DNA of 64,000 bases, from NCBI GenBank assembly GCA_026196775.1, contig JAPHUD010000019.1, positions 1-64,000 of the forward strand. Direction: 5' to 3'. A program made the position numbers and the translations under genes. The stretch is from Flavobacteriales bacterium (lineage in GTDB: Bacteria; Bacteroidota; Bacteroidia; Flavobacteriales_E; Vicingaceae). Of this stretch, positions 44,804 to 53,595 are shown piece by piece. The notes beneath the pieces are model-generated. The model saw only the letters and a program-made list of their open reading frames with translations. It was not told where the DNA came from and made no database searches. Numbering within the stretch: the stretch's first letter is position 1; the number at the start of each line of letters is the position of its first letter.

Positions 44804-46558
44804 ATGGAAAGCGTATCAGGAAAAGCATTTGATTTCAAACTTTTTAATCGGGTAATGCGATATGTTGCTCCTTATAAGGGCATATTTTACCTTACTGCTT
44901 TTTTAAGTATTGTGTTAGCTGTAGTTTCTGTTGCTCGTCCATTATTAATACAGGTTGCTGTAAATAAAAATATTGAAACCAAAGATGAATTAGGCTTATT
45001 CCATATTACCATGTGGTTAATTGGTATCTTAATTTTAGAAACCATTTTGCAATATGTATTTACTTATTATGGCAATTTGGTTGGTCAGAACATTATTAAA
45101 GATATTAGAAATGAGGTTTTTAAACATGTTGTTGATTTTAAATCGAAATATTTCGACCAAACCCCAATAGGTAGATTGGTAACCCGAACCGTTTCTGATA
45201 TTGAAACCGTTGCCGAAATGTTCTCTGCGGGAATTTTAGTAATTCTTGGCGATTTACTTAAAATTATCTCTGCGGTTATTTGTATGTTCGTTATCAATTG
45301 GGATTTAGCACTCATCACCCTTGTTCCCATCCCTATTTTACTGATTGGAACCAACATGTTCAAACGTGCTATTAAAGATGCTTTTCAGGAAGTAAGAAAC
45401 CAAGTTTCTATATTAAACACCTTTGTGCAGGAGCATATTACAGGTATGTCTATTGTGCAAATTTTTAACAGAGAAAAAATTGAAAGCGAGCTTTTTGCCG
45501 ACATCAATAAAAAACATCGAAATGCACACATTAAAAGTGTTTGGGCGTATTCTATTTTCTTTCCGTTGGTAGAGATTTTATCTGCTCTTTCTGTTGCGTT
45601 GTTGGTGTGGTATGGTTTTAAAGAAGTTTCTTTAGAAGTTGCCGAACCGGGAGAAATTTTCGCCTTTACTTTTTTTATTTACATGTTGTACCGCCCTATT
45701 CGTCAGTTAGCCGACCGTTTTAATTCTTTACAAATGGGAATGGTAAGCTCCGAAAGGGTTTTTAAAGTGTTAGATACGGAAGATGCTATAAGCAACAAAG
45801 GAACACAAACCTTTAGTGAGCTAAAAGGCAACATCCGTTTTGAAAATGTGTGGTTTGCCTACAACAATGAAGAATGGGTGTTAAAAGACATTTCTTTTAC
45901 CATCAACAAAGGACAATCGTTGGCATTGGTTGGAGCAACAGGAGCAGGAAAATCGTCTATTATTAATTTATTGGGCAGGTATTACGAAATTAACAAAGGC
46001 AACATTTACATTGATGATATTAATATTAACGATATAGAACTCAACCACCTCAGAAAATCTATGGCGGTGGTGTTGCAAGATGTTTTCTTATTTTCAGATT
46101 CTATTTTAAACAACATTACGCTTTATAGTGATGATATTAGCGAGGAACGAGTAATTGATGCTGCCAAAAAAATTGGAGCACACGATTTTATTTCCAGACT
46201 TCCGGGCGGTTATCATTACAACGTAAAAGAGCGTGGTGCCTTACTCTCATCCGGACAACGACAATTAATTTCATTTATCCGAGCATATGTACACGAGCCG
46301 CAAATATTAATTTTAGATGAGGCTACTTCTTCTATAGATAGTGAATCTGAAGCATTGATAAAACACGCTACCGAAGTACTTACGCAAAACACTACTTCTA
46401 TTATTGTAGCCCACCGTTTATCTACCATACAAAATGCCGATAAAATTTTAGTAATTGACAAAGGTATGGTAGTAGAAGAAGGTACTCACCACGAGCTGTT
46501 ACAAAAGGATGGTTACTACAAAAAACTCTACAGCTACCAGTTTGAAGAAGTAGTTTGA
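44804..46558 (+). CDS. ABC exporter, fused permease and ATPase
   Basis: A 584-residue half-transporter of the MsbA/LmrA type. Six membrane helices fill residues 15-320, with the coupling segment DIRNEVFKHV and QTPIGRLVTRTVSDIE. The ATPase has Walker A GATGAGKS (377-384), a Q-loop VLQDVFLFS, the signature LSSGQRQ (481-487, Ser for Gly in the usual LSGGQ) and Walker B ILILDE (about 501-506). It should act as a homodimer, exporting lipid, drug or peptide; the substrate is not known. A single gene with 149 nt before it. Confidence 0.93.
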   Translation: MESVSGKAFDFKLFNRVMRYVAPYKGIFYLTAFLSIVLAVVSVARPLLIQVAVNKNIETKDELGLFHITMWLIGILILETILQYVFTYYGNLVGQNIIKDIRNEVFKHVVDFKSKYFDQTPIGRLVTRTVSDIETVAEMFSAGILVILGDLLKIISAVICMFVINWDLALITLVPIPILLIGTNMFKRAIKDAFQEVRNQVSILNTFVQEHITGMSIVQIFNREKIESELFADINKKHRNAHIKSVWAYSIFFPLVEILSALSVALLVWYGFKEVSLEVAEPGEIFAFTFFIYMLYRPIRQLADRFNSLQMGMVSSERVFKVLDTEDAISNKGTQTFSELKGNIRFENVWFAYNNEEWVLKDISFTINKGQSLALVGATGAGKSSIINLLGRYYEINKGNIYIDDININDIELNHLRKSMAVVLQDVFLFSDSILNNITLYSDDISEERVIDAAKKIGAHDFISRLPGGYHYNVKERGALLSSGQRQLISFIRAYVHEPQILILDEATSSIDSESEALIKHATEVLTQNTTSIIVAHRLSTIQNADKILVIDKGMVVEEGTHHELLQKDGYYKKLYSYQFEEVV

Positions 46559-46582
46559 TTTGGGATTTTTTTTGTATGTTTG
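46554..46582 (+). promoter_or_regulatory. Bacteroidota-type promoter of the KAP NTPase gene
   Basis: TTTG (46554-46557) is followed after 17 nt by TATGTTTG (46575-46582), a good TTTG / TAnnTTTG pair 45 nt before the ATG. The -33 element overlaps the stop codon of the ABC exporter gene, so the KAP gene seems to be separately transcribed. Confidence 0.6.
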
Positions 46583-46627
46583 AAGAAGGTAAACTTCAAC
46601 TGAAATTGATAACTTAGAACAACAAAC

Positions 46628-48478
46628 ATGTCAATTATATTAAAAACCCCAGATAAAACAAATCAACTATTAACTAGAAAAAACGTTTTATTGATTTTAG
46701 GTTGTTTAACTGTATTTATACTTTTTAAAAAATCTGTTGAATCACTTCTATCAAATACAGTTGTAAATTATTTATTCAACCAAGTAGAATCAATTTGGTA
46801 TAATGATATTATTTTCTTTTTGATTACTTTCATACCAATCTTTTTTATTTTTTATAGATATAGGAATTATACTCCCTCTAATCATATTACCATATTAATT
46901 TTGATTACGAGCATTATCTATTTATTTTATCGAATTGAAGGTGCAACTTGGGAATTTACTCCTTTTAGTTTGTATTTTAAAATCAAGTATGCTGATACTT
47001 TACTAATCATCTCAATTTGTCAACTTTTACTTTATATTCCTCGAAAAAAAATAACCCCAAATATTGAAAACAATTCATTTTTTGATGATAATTCCTTAGG
47101 TAAAATAGGAAATGATGAACTTGGATACAGTTCATATGCTGAATTACTAGGTGAAAAAATACTATCTAGTCATTTTGAAAAATCATTTGCAATAGGCATA
47201 AACGGAAAGTGGGGAGCAGGTAAAACTTCTTTTATTGACTTACTTAAAAGAAAGGTGCAAAATGACAATATCATTGAAATTAATTTTAACCCTTGGAATA
47301 ACCATTCACCTAAAGCTATAATAAAAGATTTTTTTGAAACAGTTCAAGAATCAATTCGTCCTTATCACTCCTCATTATCAAGATTGTTCATTCAGTATTC
47401 AAATAAATTAGTGGATTTAAATAGTAATACTGTTACTCAATCAATTCAAACTACCGTTTCAGCTATCTCTGGTTTCGATTCTCTAAACAGCTTGTATCAA
47501 GATATAAATACCGCTTTAGTTAGTATTGACAAAAAAATAATTGTTTACATTGATGATTTAGACAGATTGGATAAGCATGAAATTATTGAAGTAATAAGAT
47601 TAATTCGTAATACAGCTAATTTTTACAATACATTTTTTATTGTCGCTTATGATAGAAATTATGTTGTTAATGCATTAAAGCAACATAATCCATATAAACA
47701 AGAAGAGTTCTTAGAAAAAATTTTTCAGATTGAAATAACCCTTCCCTTTTATAAAAAGGATATTTTACGCTATAAACTTGCTGAAAAACTAAAGACCAAG
47801 CTTCCTGAAATAGATTTCACAACAATTGATAACGCAGTTATCGGAACACCTTCATCCATACCTGTATTTTTAAATGAATGGTTAGAAAGTATGAGAGATG
47901 TAACTCGATTAGCAAACGCGATACTTCTTAACTTAAACAAAATTAAGGGCGAAGTTGTATTTAATGATTTATTGAGAATTGAACTATTACGATTAAAATA
48001 TCCATCATCCTACGAACTCCTTTCTAAGAGGGAGACAGAATTCCTTGATACAGAATCTGAACACGGGTCTAGAAAACAACACTACAAATTAAAAAACATT
48101 TCAAAAAAAGAAGTTGAGCCGTTAAATGAAACTGAACCAAATATTAAAACTTATTTTGAATTACATCTGTATAGAAATCACTCAGAACTCTCAATACCTA
48201 AAAACGACATCCCAAAAATTGTTGATTTTGTTAATACAATATTTGGTGGGGGTTACTCTTTTAATTATTACTCTAAATCTCATTTATCTATAATATACCC
48301 TAGTAAGTTTAATCATTACTTTGCTTATAAATTATTAGATGGTGCTCTTTCAGAAATAGAATTTAGTAAAGCAAGGTCATTAAATCAAAAAGATTTTAAT
48401 GCAAAGATAACTGAATGGATAATTAATGGTTTGGAACTCGAGTTAAAAAGTAGATTTAGTGAAATAAAGTTTTTTTGA
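46628..48478 (+). CDS. KAP family P-loop NTPase, N-terminal part (frameshifted)
   Basis: A 616-codon reading frame. About four membrane helices (roughly 18-36, 60-77, 86-101 and 121-137) precede a KAP-type NTPase domain with Walker A GKWGAGKT (193-200) and Walker B IIVYIDDLDRL (304-314), followed by VIRLIRN and FFIVAYDR. Inserted membrane helices are typical of the family, whose members act at the cytoplasmic face of the membrane; some belong to phage-defence loci, most have unknown roles. The frame ends at TGA 48476-48478 in a run of seven T, yet the adjacent frame continues the protein (see next entry). Intact length would be about 869 residues. Confidence 0.85.
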   Translation: MSIILKTPDKTNQLLTRKNVLLILGCLTVFILFKKSVESLLSNTVVNYLFNQVESIWYNDIIFFLITFIPIFFIFYRYRNYTPSNHITILILITSIIYLFYRIEGATWEFTPFSLYFKIKYADTLLIISICQLLLYIPRKKITPNIENNSFFDDNSLGKIGNDELGYSSYAELLGEKILSSHFEKSFAIGINGKWGAGKTSFIDLLKRKVQNDNIIEINFNPWNNHSPKAIIKDFFETVQESIRPYHSSLSRLFIQYSNKLVDLNSNTVTQSIQTTVSAISGFDSLNSLYQDINTALVSIDKKIIVYIDDLDRLDKHEIIEVIRLIRNTANFYNTFFIVAYDRNYVVNALKQHNPYKQEEFLEKIFQIEITLPFYKKDILRYKLAEKLKTKLPEIDFTTIDNAVIGTPSSIPVFLNEWLESMRDVTRLANAILLNLNKIKGEVVFNDLLRIELLRLKYPSSYELLSKRETEFLDTESEHGSRKQHYKLKNISKKEVEPLNETEPNIKTYFELHLYRNHSELSIPKNDIPKIVDFVNTIFGGGYSFNYYSKSHLSIIYPSKFNHYFAYKLLDGALSEIEFSKARSLNQKDFNAKITEWIINGLELELKSRFSEIKFF

Positions 48479-49238
48479 TAATCGAGATGATTTTGAGAAA
48501 ATAATCAAAGCAATATTTTATTTGGCGAATCAATCTACACAACGACAAAATTTCTTTTCTCGAGATATAATTGGTTATGATGGAAAAGACTTAAAGGATA
48601 AATTAAGTAATTTCGAGAATAGAATAATTGATAAATTTTATCCCGAAAAAAATGGAAAAAATACATTTAAAAAATTTGTAATTAATTTATTTAAAAATGC
48701 AAAAAGCCCTTATACATTTGAAGCAGATTTCATAAGGCATGTAAATAATGTATTTTCTGAAGACTTTATATTGAACAAAGAAGAACTTAAAAGTATTGTT
48801 ATTGATTACTTCAGAAAATATTGTAATGAAAATAATAAATTAGATTATCATGTTTGGCATTTATTTCATAGCTGTAAGCAAACTGATTGGGTTCCTACAG
48901 GTCATAATACACAAACCAAACAGGAAACTATGCCAATAGAAGTAACAGAATTAATGAAAGACTTTCTTTTAAACAAAGATTTTGATGGTTTCCTTTTAAC
49001 CTTAATTAAAGTTGAGTCATTTGATAGAAAAACTTTTGCCATTAGTGAACTCGCTATTGATTTATTTGATGATTGGGAAACTTTTGAGAAAGTACTCACT
49101 AAAAAAGATGAAGAGGATTCAAACTTCCTACATGAATTCAAAAAATTTATGGCTGTGTTTGCTTCAAAAAACTATTCGCAATATGTTGATTTTGAATTTA
49201 AAGACATTCCAATACAAGAAAAAATAAATAAATCATAA
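48479..49238 (+). CDS. KAP NTPase, C-terminal part in +1 frame
   Basis: This stretch continues the KAP protein in the +1 frame. From the T7 run it reads DNRDDFEKIIKAIFYLANQ and on to KDIPIQEKINKS without a stop, directly joined to EIKFF of the upstream frame. The first start-like codon is TTG 48522, which would give 238 residues, but starting there would cut a conserved-looking helix, so it is more likely the tail of the same protein. It is hydrophilic, helical and Lys/Asn/Asp-rich with no recognised motif. One base less in the T run would merge both parts. A true mutation, a sequence error or programmed frameshifting are all possible. Confidence 0.75.
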
Positions 49239-49556
49239 AATACCCCTTGCTAATGCGAGTTTAACAAAGCGTAACTCGTTCTATAATTCACATTACTTTA
49301 CTATAAATAATATAAAATGAGATTCCTGCCTTCGCAGGAATGACGGTAAGGGTAAAGGAATGACACACGGAATAAAGTTCATCACTTAACAATCCCAATT
49401 GCACCAAACAACTTTCAGCGTCATTCCTGAAATTTTTGAGGCACGAAAAAATTATCAGGAATCTTAACAAATCTTAACAAAATAAAGTTATTCCATTTTT
49501 TATAATCAGCTTATAAGCATAAATTTGTAATCATTACAAATATAAATTCATTCCAA
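49239..49556. repeat. Gene-free 318-nt region: two hairpin repeats and the perR control region
   Basis: The first part holds AAGCGTAACTC (49267-49277), also seen at 14535-14545. A hairpin repeat follows: ATTCCTGC (49322-49329) pairs with GCAGGAAT (49334-49341) around CTTC and is followed by GACG. A second: ATTCCTGA (49423-49430) pairs with TCAGGAAT (49455-49462), extended by AATTTTT and AAAAATT. A tandem ATCTTAACAA x2 lies at 49461-49480. The last 40 nt carry the promoter and operator of the PerR-type gene. Confidence 0.7.
49520..49541 (+). promoter_or_regulatory. PerR/Fur-type operator overlapping the -7 promoter element
   Basis: ATTTGTAAT-C-ATTACAAAT (49523-49541) is a perfect 9-1-9 palindrome. 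Its core TTGTAATCATTACAA differs from the PerR box TTATAATNATTATAA of Bacillus at two symmetric positions. The -7 element TAAATTTG (49520-49527) overlaps its left half. It lies 15 nt before the TTG start of the regulator gene, so bound protein should block transcription of regulator, peroxiredoxin and perhaps superoxide dismutase. Confidence 0.7.
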
Positions 49557-49964
49557 TTGAATATTGCTCAACATCTATCTACACATGACATTAAGCCTTC
49601 TTATCAAAGGATTAAGATTTATGAATATTTGTATGAAAAAATGAACCATCCTACCGTAGATCTTATTTACAAAAACTTGGTAGGCGAAATCCCCACTTTA
49701 TCTAAAACAACTGTGTATAATACCTTAAAATTATTTATTGATAAAGGTATTACCTCAACTGTAACTATTGAAGATAATGAAGTAAGGTATGATGCGATTA
49801 TGGATGCTCATGGGCATTTTAAATGCACTGCATGCGGAGCAATATATGATATTAAGTATGATTTTAAGGATGTAGCCATGAACGAATTAAAAGGGTTTGA
49901 AGTAAAAGAAACCCAAGTTCATGTAAAAGGAAAATGTAATCAATGTTTAACTAATAAAAATTAA
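49557..49964 (+). CDS. perR: Fur family transcriptional regulator, PerR type
   Basis: A 135-residue metal-dependent repressor starting at TTG 49557; the reading frame upstream has no ATG. The winged-helix domain (IKPSYQRIKIYEYLYEKMNHPTVD, from residue 12; first part IKPSYQRIKIYEYL) precedes the dimerisation domain with DAHGHFKCTACG and GKCNQC, whose four cysteines bind structural zinc. PerR senses peroxide by metal-catalysed histidine oxidation. The peroxiredoxin gene follows after 6 nt, and an operator-like palindrome covers its own promoter, which supports PerR rather than Fur or Zur. Confidence 0.88.
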   Translation: MNIAQHLSTHDIKPSYQRIKIYEYLYEKMNHPTVDLIYKNLVGEIPTLSKTTVYNTLKLFIDKGITSTVTIEDNEVRYDAIMDAHGHFKCTACGAIYDIKYDFKDVAMNELKGFEVKETQVHVKGKCNQCLTNKN

Positions 49965-49970
49965 AAAAAA

Positions 49971-50600
49971 ATGGGCGTATTAGTCGGAAAAAAAGCTCCA
50001 GGATTTTCAGCACAAGCTGTAATTAACGGAGGAGAAATTGTAGAAAATTTCACATTAGAACAATTTAAAGGAAAATATGTAGTGTTATTCTTTTATCCAA
50101 AAGATTTCACTTTTGTTTGTCCAACAGAATTGTTTGCTTTCCAAGAAAAATTGGAAGAGTTTAAAAGTAGAAATGTAGAAGTAGTTGCTGTATCAACAGA
50201 TACTGAGCAATCTCACTGGGGATGGTTACAAATGCCAAAAAGTGCAGGAGGTATTCAAGGAGTAAAATATCCATTAGTAGCTGATACTAACAAAACTATT
50301 TCTATGAATTACGATGTATTAGCAGGCGATTTTGATTGGAATGAAGAAGGCGAAATGATTGCTACAGGTGAACTAATTGCTTACAGAGGATTATTCTTAA
50401 TTGATAAAGAAGGAATTGTAAAACATCAATTAGTAAACGATTTGCCTTTAGGGAGAAATGTTGACGAAGCTATCAGAATGGTTGATGCACTACAATTTAA
50501 CGAACAACACGGAGAAGCTTGTCCGGCAAACTGGAGTAAAGAAAAACAAGGATTAAAAGCAACTCACGAAGGAATTGCTGAATACTTGTCAATGAACTAA
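49971..50600 (+). CDS. 2-Cys peroxiredoxin (AhpC/Prx1 type)
   Basis: A 209-residue thiol peroxidase that reduces hydrogen peroxide and organic peroxides. The peroxidatic Cys50 is in DFTFVCPTE, and the resolving Cys184 is in EACPANW, so it is a typical 2-Cys enzyme working as a dimer or decamer. The first residues GVLVGKKAPGFSAQAV are typical. It starts 6 nt after perR and is followed after 67 nt by superoxide dismutase. No AhpF is nearby, so thioredoxin is the likely reductant. Confidence 0.95.
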   Translation: MGVLVGKKAPGFSAQAVINGGEIVENFTLEQFKGKYVVLFFYPKDFTFVCPTELFAFQEKLEEFKSRNVEVVAVSTDTEQSHWGWLQMPKSAGGIQGVKYPLVADTNKTISMNYDVLAGDFDWNEEGEMIATGELIAYRGLFLIDKEGIVKHQLVNDLPLGRNVDEAIRMVDALQFNEQHGEACPANWSKEKQGLKATHEGIAEYLSMN

Positions 50601-50667
50601 AAAAGGTTTGAGGTTGATTTAACTTCAAACCTTCAACTATATTATTAACACTTAAAAACAACTTATT

Positions 50668-51264
50668 ATGGCTTTTGAATTACCACAATTACCTTATGCA
50701 CACAATGCATTAGAACCGCATATAGATGCGAGAACAATGGAAATCCACCATGGAAAACACCATGCTGGTTATACTAACAATTTAAACGCTGCTATTGAAG
50801 GCACTGATTTGGCTGGAAAATCTATTGAAGATATCCTAAAAAACTTAGACATGAACAATGCTGCTGTTAGAAATAACGGTGGTGGGTATTATAACCACGA
50901 TTTATTCTGGAAAGTAATGTCTCCAAACGGAGGCGGCCAACCAACAGGTGCTATAGCTGATGCTATTAACGCTGCTTTTGGTTCTTACGAAGGATTTAAA
51001 GATGCTTTTGCTAAAGCTGCTGCAACCAGATTTGGTTCAGGATGGGCTTGGTTATGCAAGAAAGATGGCAAATTAGAAATTTGCTCTACTGCCAACCAAG
51101 ATAATCCTTTAATGCCGGGTATTGGTTGTGGAGGAACTCCTCTTTTAGGAATCGATGTTTGGGAACATGCTTATTACTTAAACTACCAAAACAGAAGACC
51201 TGATTACATTAACGCATTTTTTAATGTGATTAATTGGGATGAGGTAGCAAAAAGATTTGCTTAA
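50668..51264 (+). CDS. sodA: Superoxide dismutase, Fe/Mn family
   Basis: A 198-residue enzyme that converts superoxide to oxygen and hydrogen peroxide. The metal ligands H27 (EIHHGKHH), H77 (YYNHDLFW), D163 and H167 ([11 protein letters not shown]) are all present, as is the second-shell block GSGWAWL. The motifs do not settle whether iron or manganese is used. It follows the peroxiredoxin gene by 67 nt and ends in a strong terminator, so it may close the perR operon. The hydrogen peroxide it makes would be the substrate of its neighbour. Confidence 0.95.
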   Translation: MAFELPQLPYAHNALEPHIDARTMEIHHGKHHAGYTNNLNAAIEGTDLAGKSIEDILKNLDMNNAAVRNNGGGYYNHDLFWKVMSPNGGGQPTGAIADAINAAFGSYEGFKDAFAKAAATRFGSGWAWLCKKDGKLEICSTANQDNPLMPGIGCGGTPLLGIDVWEHAYYLNYQNRRPDYINAFFNVINWDEVAKRFA

Positions 51265-51293
51265 TTAATAAACCTCACAAGTTTATTTTGACA

Positions 51294-51328
51294 AAAAAAA
51301 GCAGCTAAATAATTTAGCTGCTTTTTTT
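51294..51328. terminator. Bidirectional terminator between sodA and thioredoxin-like gene
   Basis: AAAAAAAGCAGCTAAA and TTTAGCTGCTTTTTTT pair around TAA with A and T runs on either side. It can end transcription of sodA on the plus strand and of the thioredoxin-like gene on the minus strand. Confidence 0.9.
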
Positions 51329-51345
51329 GTTGATTAAAATATCAA

Positions 51346-51900
51346 TTATTCTTTTTCTTTATGTTGTTTAATCATGGCATCAACTCCTTCTTGAAATTTT
51401 GCAGGACCACCAGCAACATAACCTGTTTTACCAATAGCATCAATATTAAACTGACCTGAATCTGATTTGGTTAAGTTAAACACCCAAATGGTTGGATAAC
51501 CTGTTACAGCAAAAGCTTTTTGCATACCATAGTTTTGTTGCTTTATTTCTTCAGGAATTTGTTTTTTTCTCGGAAAATCTAATTCTAATAATATTACATT
51601 TTTCTTAGCCCAAGCTTTAAATTCTGGTTTAACGAATACTTCATTTTTAAGTTTGATACACCATCCACACCAATCGCTACCGGTAAAATTTGCCATAATA
51701 GGCTTACCTGATTTTTTAGATAACTCATAGGCTACATTCACATCTACTTCCCAGCCTTCCATGGTGGCTTTATATTCTGTTTCAGCTTGTGTATTATCCT
51801 GTTTATTATTCTTGTCGGTTTTATTCACAAACGACATAGCAACTAAACCACCAATAACTACTGAAGATACTATGATTGTTTTATTGATTATTTTATTCAT
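51346..51900 (-). CDS. Exported thioredoxin-like protein (WCGWC)
   Basis: A 184-residue protein with an N-terminal membrane segment or uncleaved signal (about 7-25), a polar linker rich in Asn, Gln and Lys, and a thioredoxin fold with Cys78 and Cys81 in GSDWCGWCIKLKNEVF, followed by a cis-Pro motif in GYPTIWVFN. The CGWC active site and the position after a signal anchor resemble the DsbD C-terminal or thioredoxin-7 group. It probably reduces or folds disulfides in the periplasm. It stands alone, opposite sodA. Confidence 0.88.
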   Translation of the reverse strand: MNKIINKTIIVSSVVIGGLVAMSFVNKTDKNNKQDNTQAETEYKATMEGWEVDVNVAYELSKKSGKPIMANFTGSDWCGWCIKLKNEVFVKPEFKAWAKKNVILLELDFPRKKQIPEEIKQQNYGMQKAFAVTGYPTIWVFNLTKSDSGQFNIDAIGKTGYVAGGPAKFQEGVDAMIKQHKEKE

Positions 51901-51978
51901 GTTATAGTTTTTTTTTATAATTCTGAAAAACTCGTTACAAAAGTGATACCACTTTATTTAACTCAAAGTTAAACATAA

Positions 51979-53571
51979 TTATTTTATTCCATGCATCATC
52001 TTTGTTAGCTTACTATTGAATAATAAAAGTATTAATGCAATGAAAATAGGCAATGCAGCTATTATTAAGAAGAAAATTGACATGGAATAAGTTTGTGAAA
52101 TTTTATCAATATACGAACCGGTATATCCTGCCAATAAATTAGCAATAAACGAAGCGGTAAACCATAATCCGAAAATTAACCCTACAAATTTTGCCGGTGA
52201 TAATTTTGAAACATAAGATAAGCCTACCGGAGATAAACAAAGCTCTCCTGTAGTATGGAAAAAGTAAGCTAAAATTAACCAAACCATACTTACAGCAGCC
52301 GTTTCTGCACCTTGTGGTATTTCACTTGCTCCGTAAGCTAAAGCTATAAACCCAACACCTACCAAGATTAATCCCATAGCAAATTTAACAGGTCCTGATG
52401 GGTTCCATATTTTCTCCCATAATTTAGAGAAGGATGATGCTAGTGTGATGATAAAAAAGGAGTTTAATATTTGAAACCAAGAAACCGTAACTTCTGTTGC
52501 TTCATTAGCAAACTCTCTATTCACTTTCCAAATACATAATATCCAAATAATCACAAAAGAAAGCGAGGTGAACAATATAGTAATAGGATATCTTTTATAA
52601 ATTTTTACTGCTAATGAATACAATACCCAAGTAACAATGGCAACAGGGAAAATAGTTAAAATAGCGTCAACCCATTTAAAAATTAAACCAGAACTTCCAT
52701 CTAATACCCGTTGGGTATAATTCTTAGCAAAAATAGTCATTGAACCTCCTGCTTGCTCAAAGGCAAAAAAGAAGAAAATACTTGAAACGATTAAAACAGA
52801 AACAACCACCAATCTATCTCTAACAACATTAGCTGGCAATTCTTCTTCCTCCACTTTATTCTCCTCTTCTTTTACTTCTAAATTATATTTGATTAAGTTT
52901 TTTGGAGATAAGCCAATTTTACCAAATATTTTTTGTCCGAAATAAAACTGAAGCATGCCAAAAAGCATAAATACTCCTGCTAATCCGAAACCATAGTGCC
53001 AGTTGTATTTTTCACCAATATAACCACACAACAACATTCCTAAAAACGCTCCTGCATTAATTCCCATATAGAAAATGGTATAACCAGCATCTTTTTTATT
53101 GCTGTTATTAGGATATAACTGTCCTACAATTGAGGAAATATTTGGCTTAAACATACCGTTACCCATAATCATTAAACCCAATCCTGCAAAAAAGAAAGCA
53201 TCACTTATTCCTTCCAATGCCATAGAAGCATGTCCCATAGTCATTATTACTGCTCCAATAGTAACTGCTTTTCTGTAACCTGTTAATTTATCTGCTATTA
53301 AACCACCAATTAATGGCGTTAAATAAACCAACCCTGTGTACCAAGCATAAAGCTGCATAGCATCTTCATTAGACCATCCCCAACCGCCTTTAGCAATTTC
53401 TGAAATTAAGAAAACGGTAAGTAAGGCACGCATTCCATAGTAACTAAAGCGTTCCCACATTTCTGTAAAAAACAATACAAACAACCCTGCTGGATGCCCC
53501 ATTACCATACTGCTGTCTATACCTTTATTAGTAAGATGATTTGCTAATTGATTATCTTGTTGTTGATTCAT
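51979..53571 (-). CDS. Proton-coupled peptide transporter (POT/PTR family)
   Basis: A 530-residue inner membrane carrier of the major facilitator superfamily with about fourteen membrane segments. The first helix carries the family motif FFTEMWERFSYYGMRALL. GGLIADKLTGYRKAV, FYMGINAGAFLG and the later TTGELCLSPVGLSYVSKL are also diagnostic. It takes up di- and tripeptides with protons. The gene for a dipeptidyl peptidase IV lies just upstream (24 nt), so peptide release and uptake may be linked in one transcript. Confidence 0.95.
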   Translation of the reverse strand: MNQQQDNQLANHLTNKGIDSSMVMGHPAGLFVLFFTEMWERFSYYGMRALLTVFLISEIAKGGWGWSNEDAMQLYAWYTGLVYLTPLIGGLIADKLTGYRKAVTIGAVIMTMGHASMALEGISDAFFFAGLGLMIMGNGMFKPNISSIVGQLYPNNSNKKDAGYTIFYMGINAGAFLGMLLCGYIGEKYNWHYGFGLAGVFMLFGMLQFYFGQKIFGKIGLSPKNLIKYNLEVKEEENKVEEEELPANVVRDRLVVVSVLIVSSIFFFFAFEQAGGSMTIFAKNYTQRVLDGSSGLIFKWVDAILTIFPVAIVTWVLYSLAVKIYKRYPITILFTSLSFVIIWILCIWKVNREFANEATEVTVSWFQILNSFFIITLASSFSKLWEKIWNPSGPVKFAMGLILVGVGFIALAYGASEIPQGAETAAVSMVWLILAYFFHTTGELCLSPVGLSYVSKLSPAKFVGLIFGLWFTASFIANLLAGYTGSYIDKISQTYSMSIFFLIIAALPIFIALILLLFNSKLTKMMHGIK

Positions 53572-53595
53572 AAGTTTAACGTGTTATATTAATTT

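Noticed and set aside
46628-49238. Phage-defence island around the KAP NTPase
   Set aside because: KAP proteins occur in some defence loci, but neighbours here are housekeeping genes (ABC exporter, perR) with no nuclease, toxin, reverse transcriptase or mobile-element marks.
51346-51900. Thioredoxin-like gene as part of the perR regulon
   Set aside because: It is on the opposite strand, separated by a bidirectional terminator, with no operator-like palindrome upstream.
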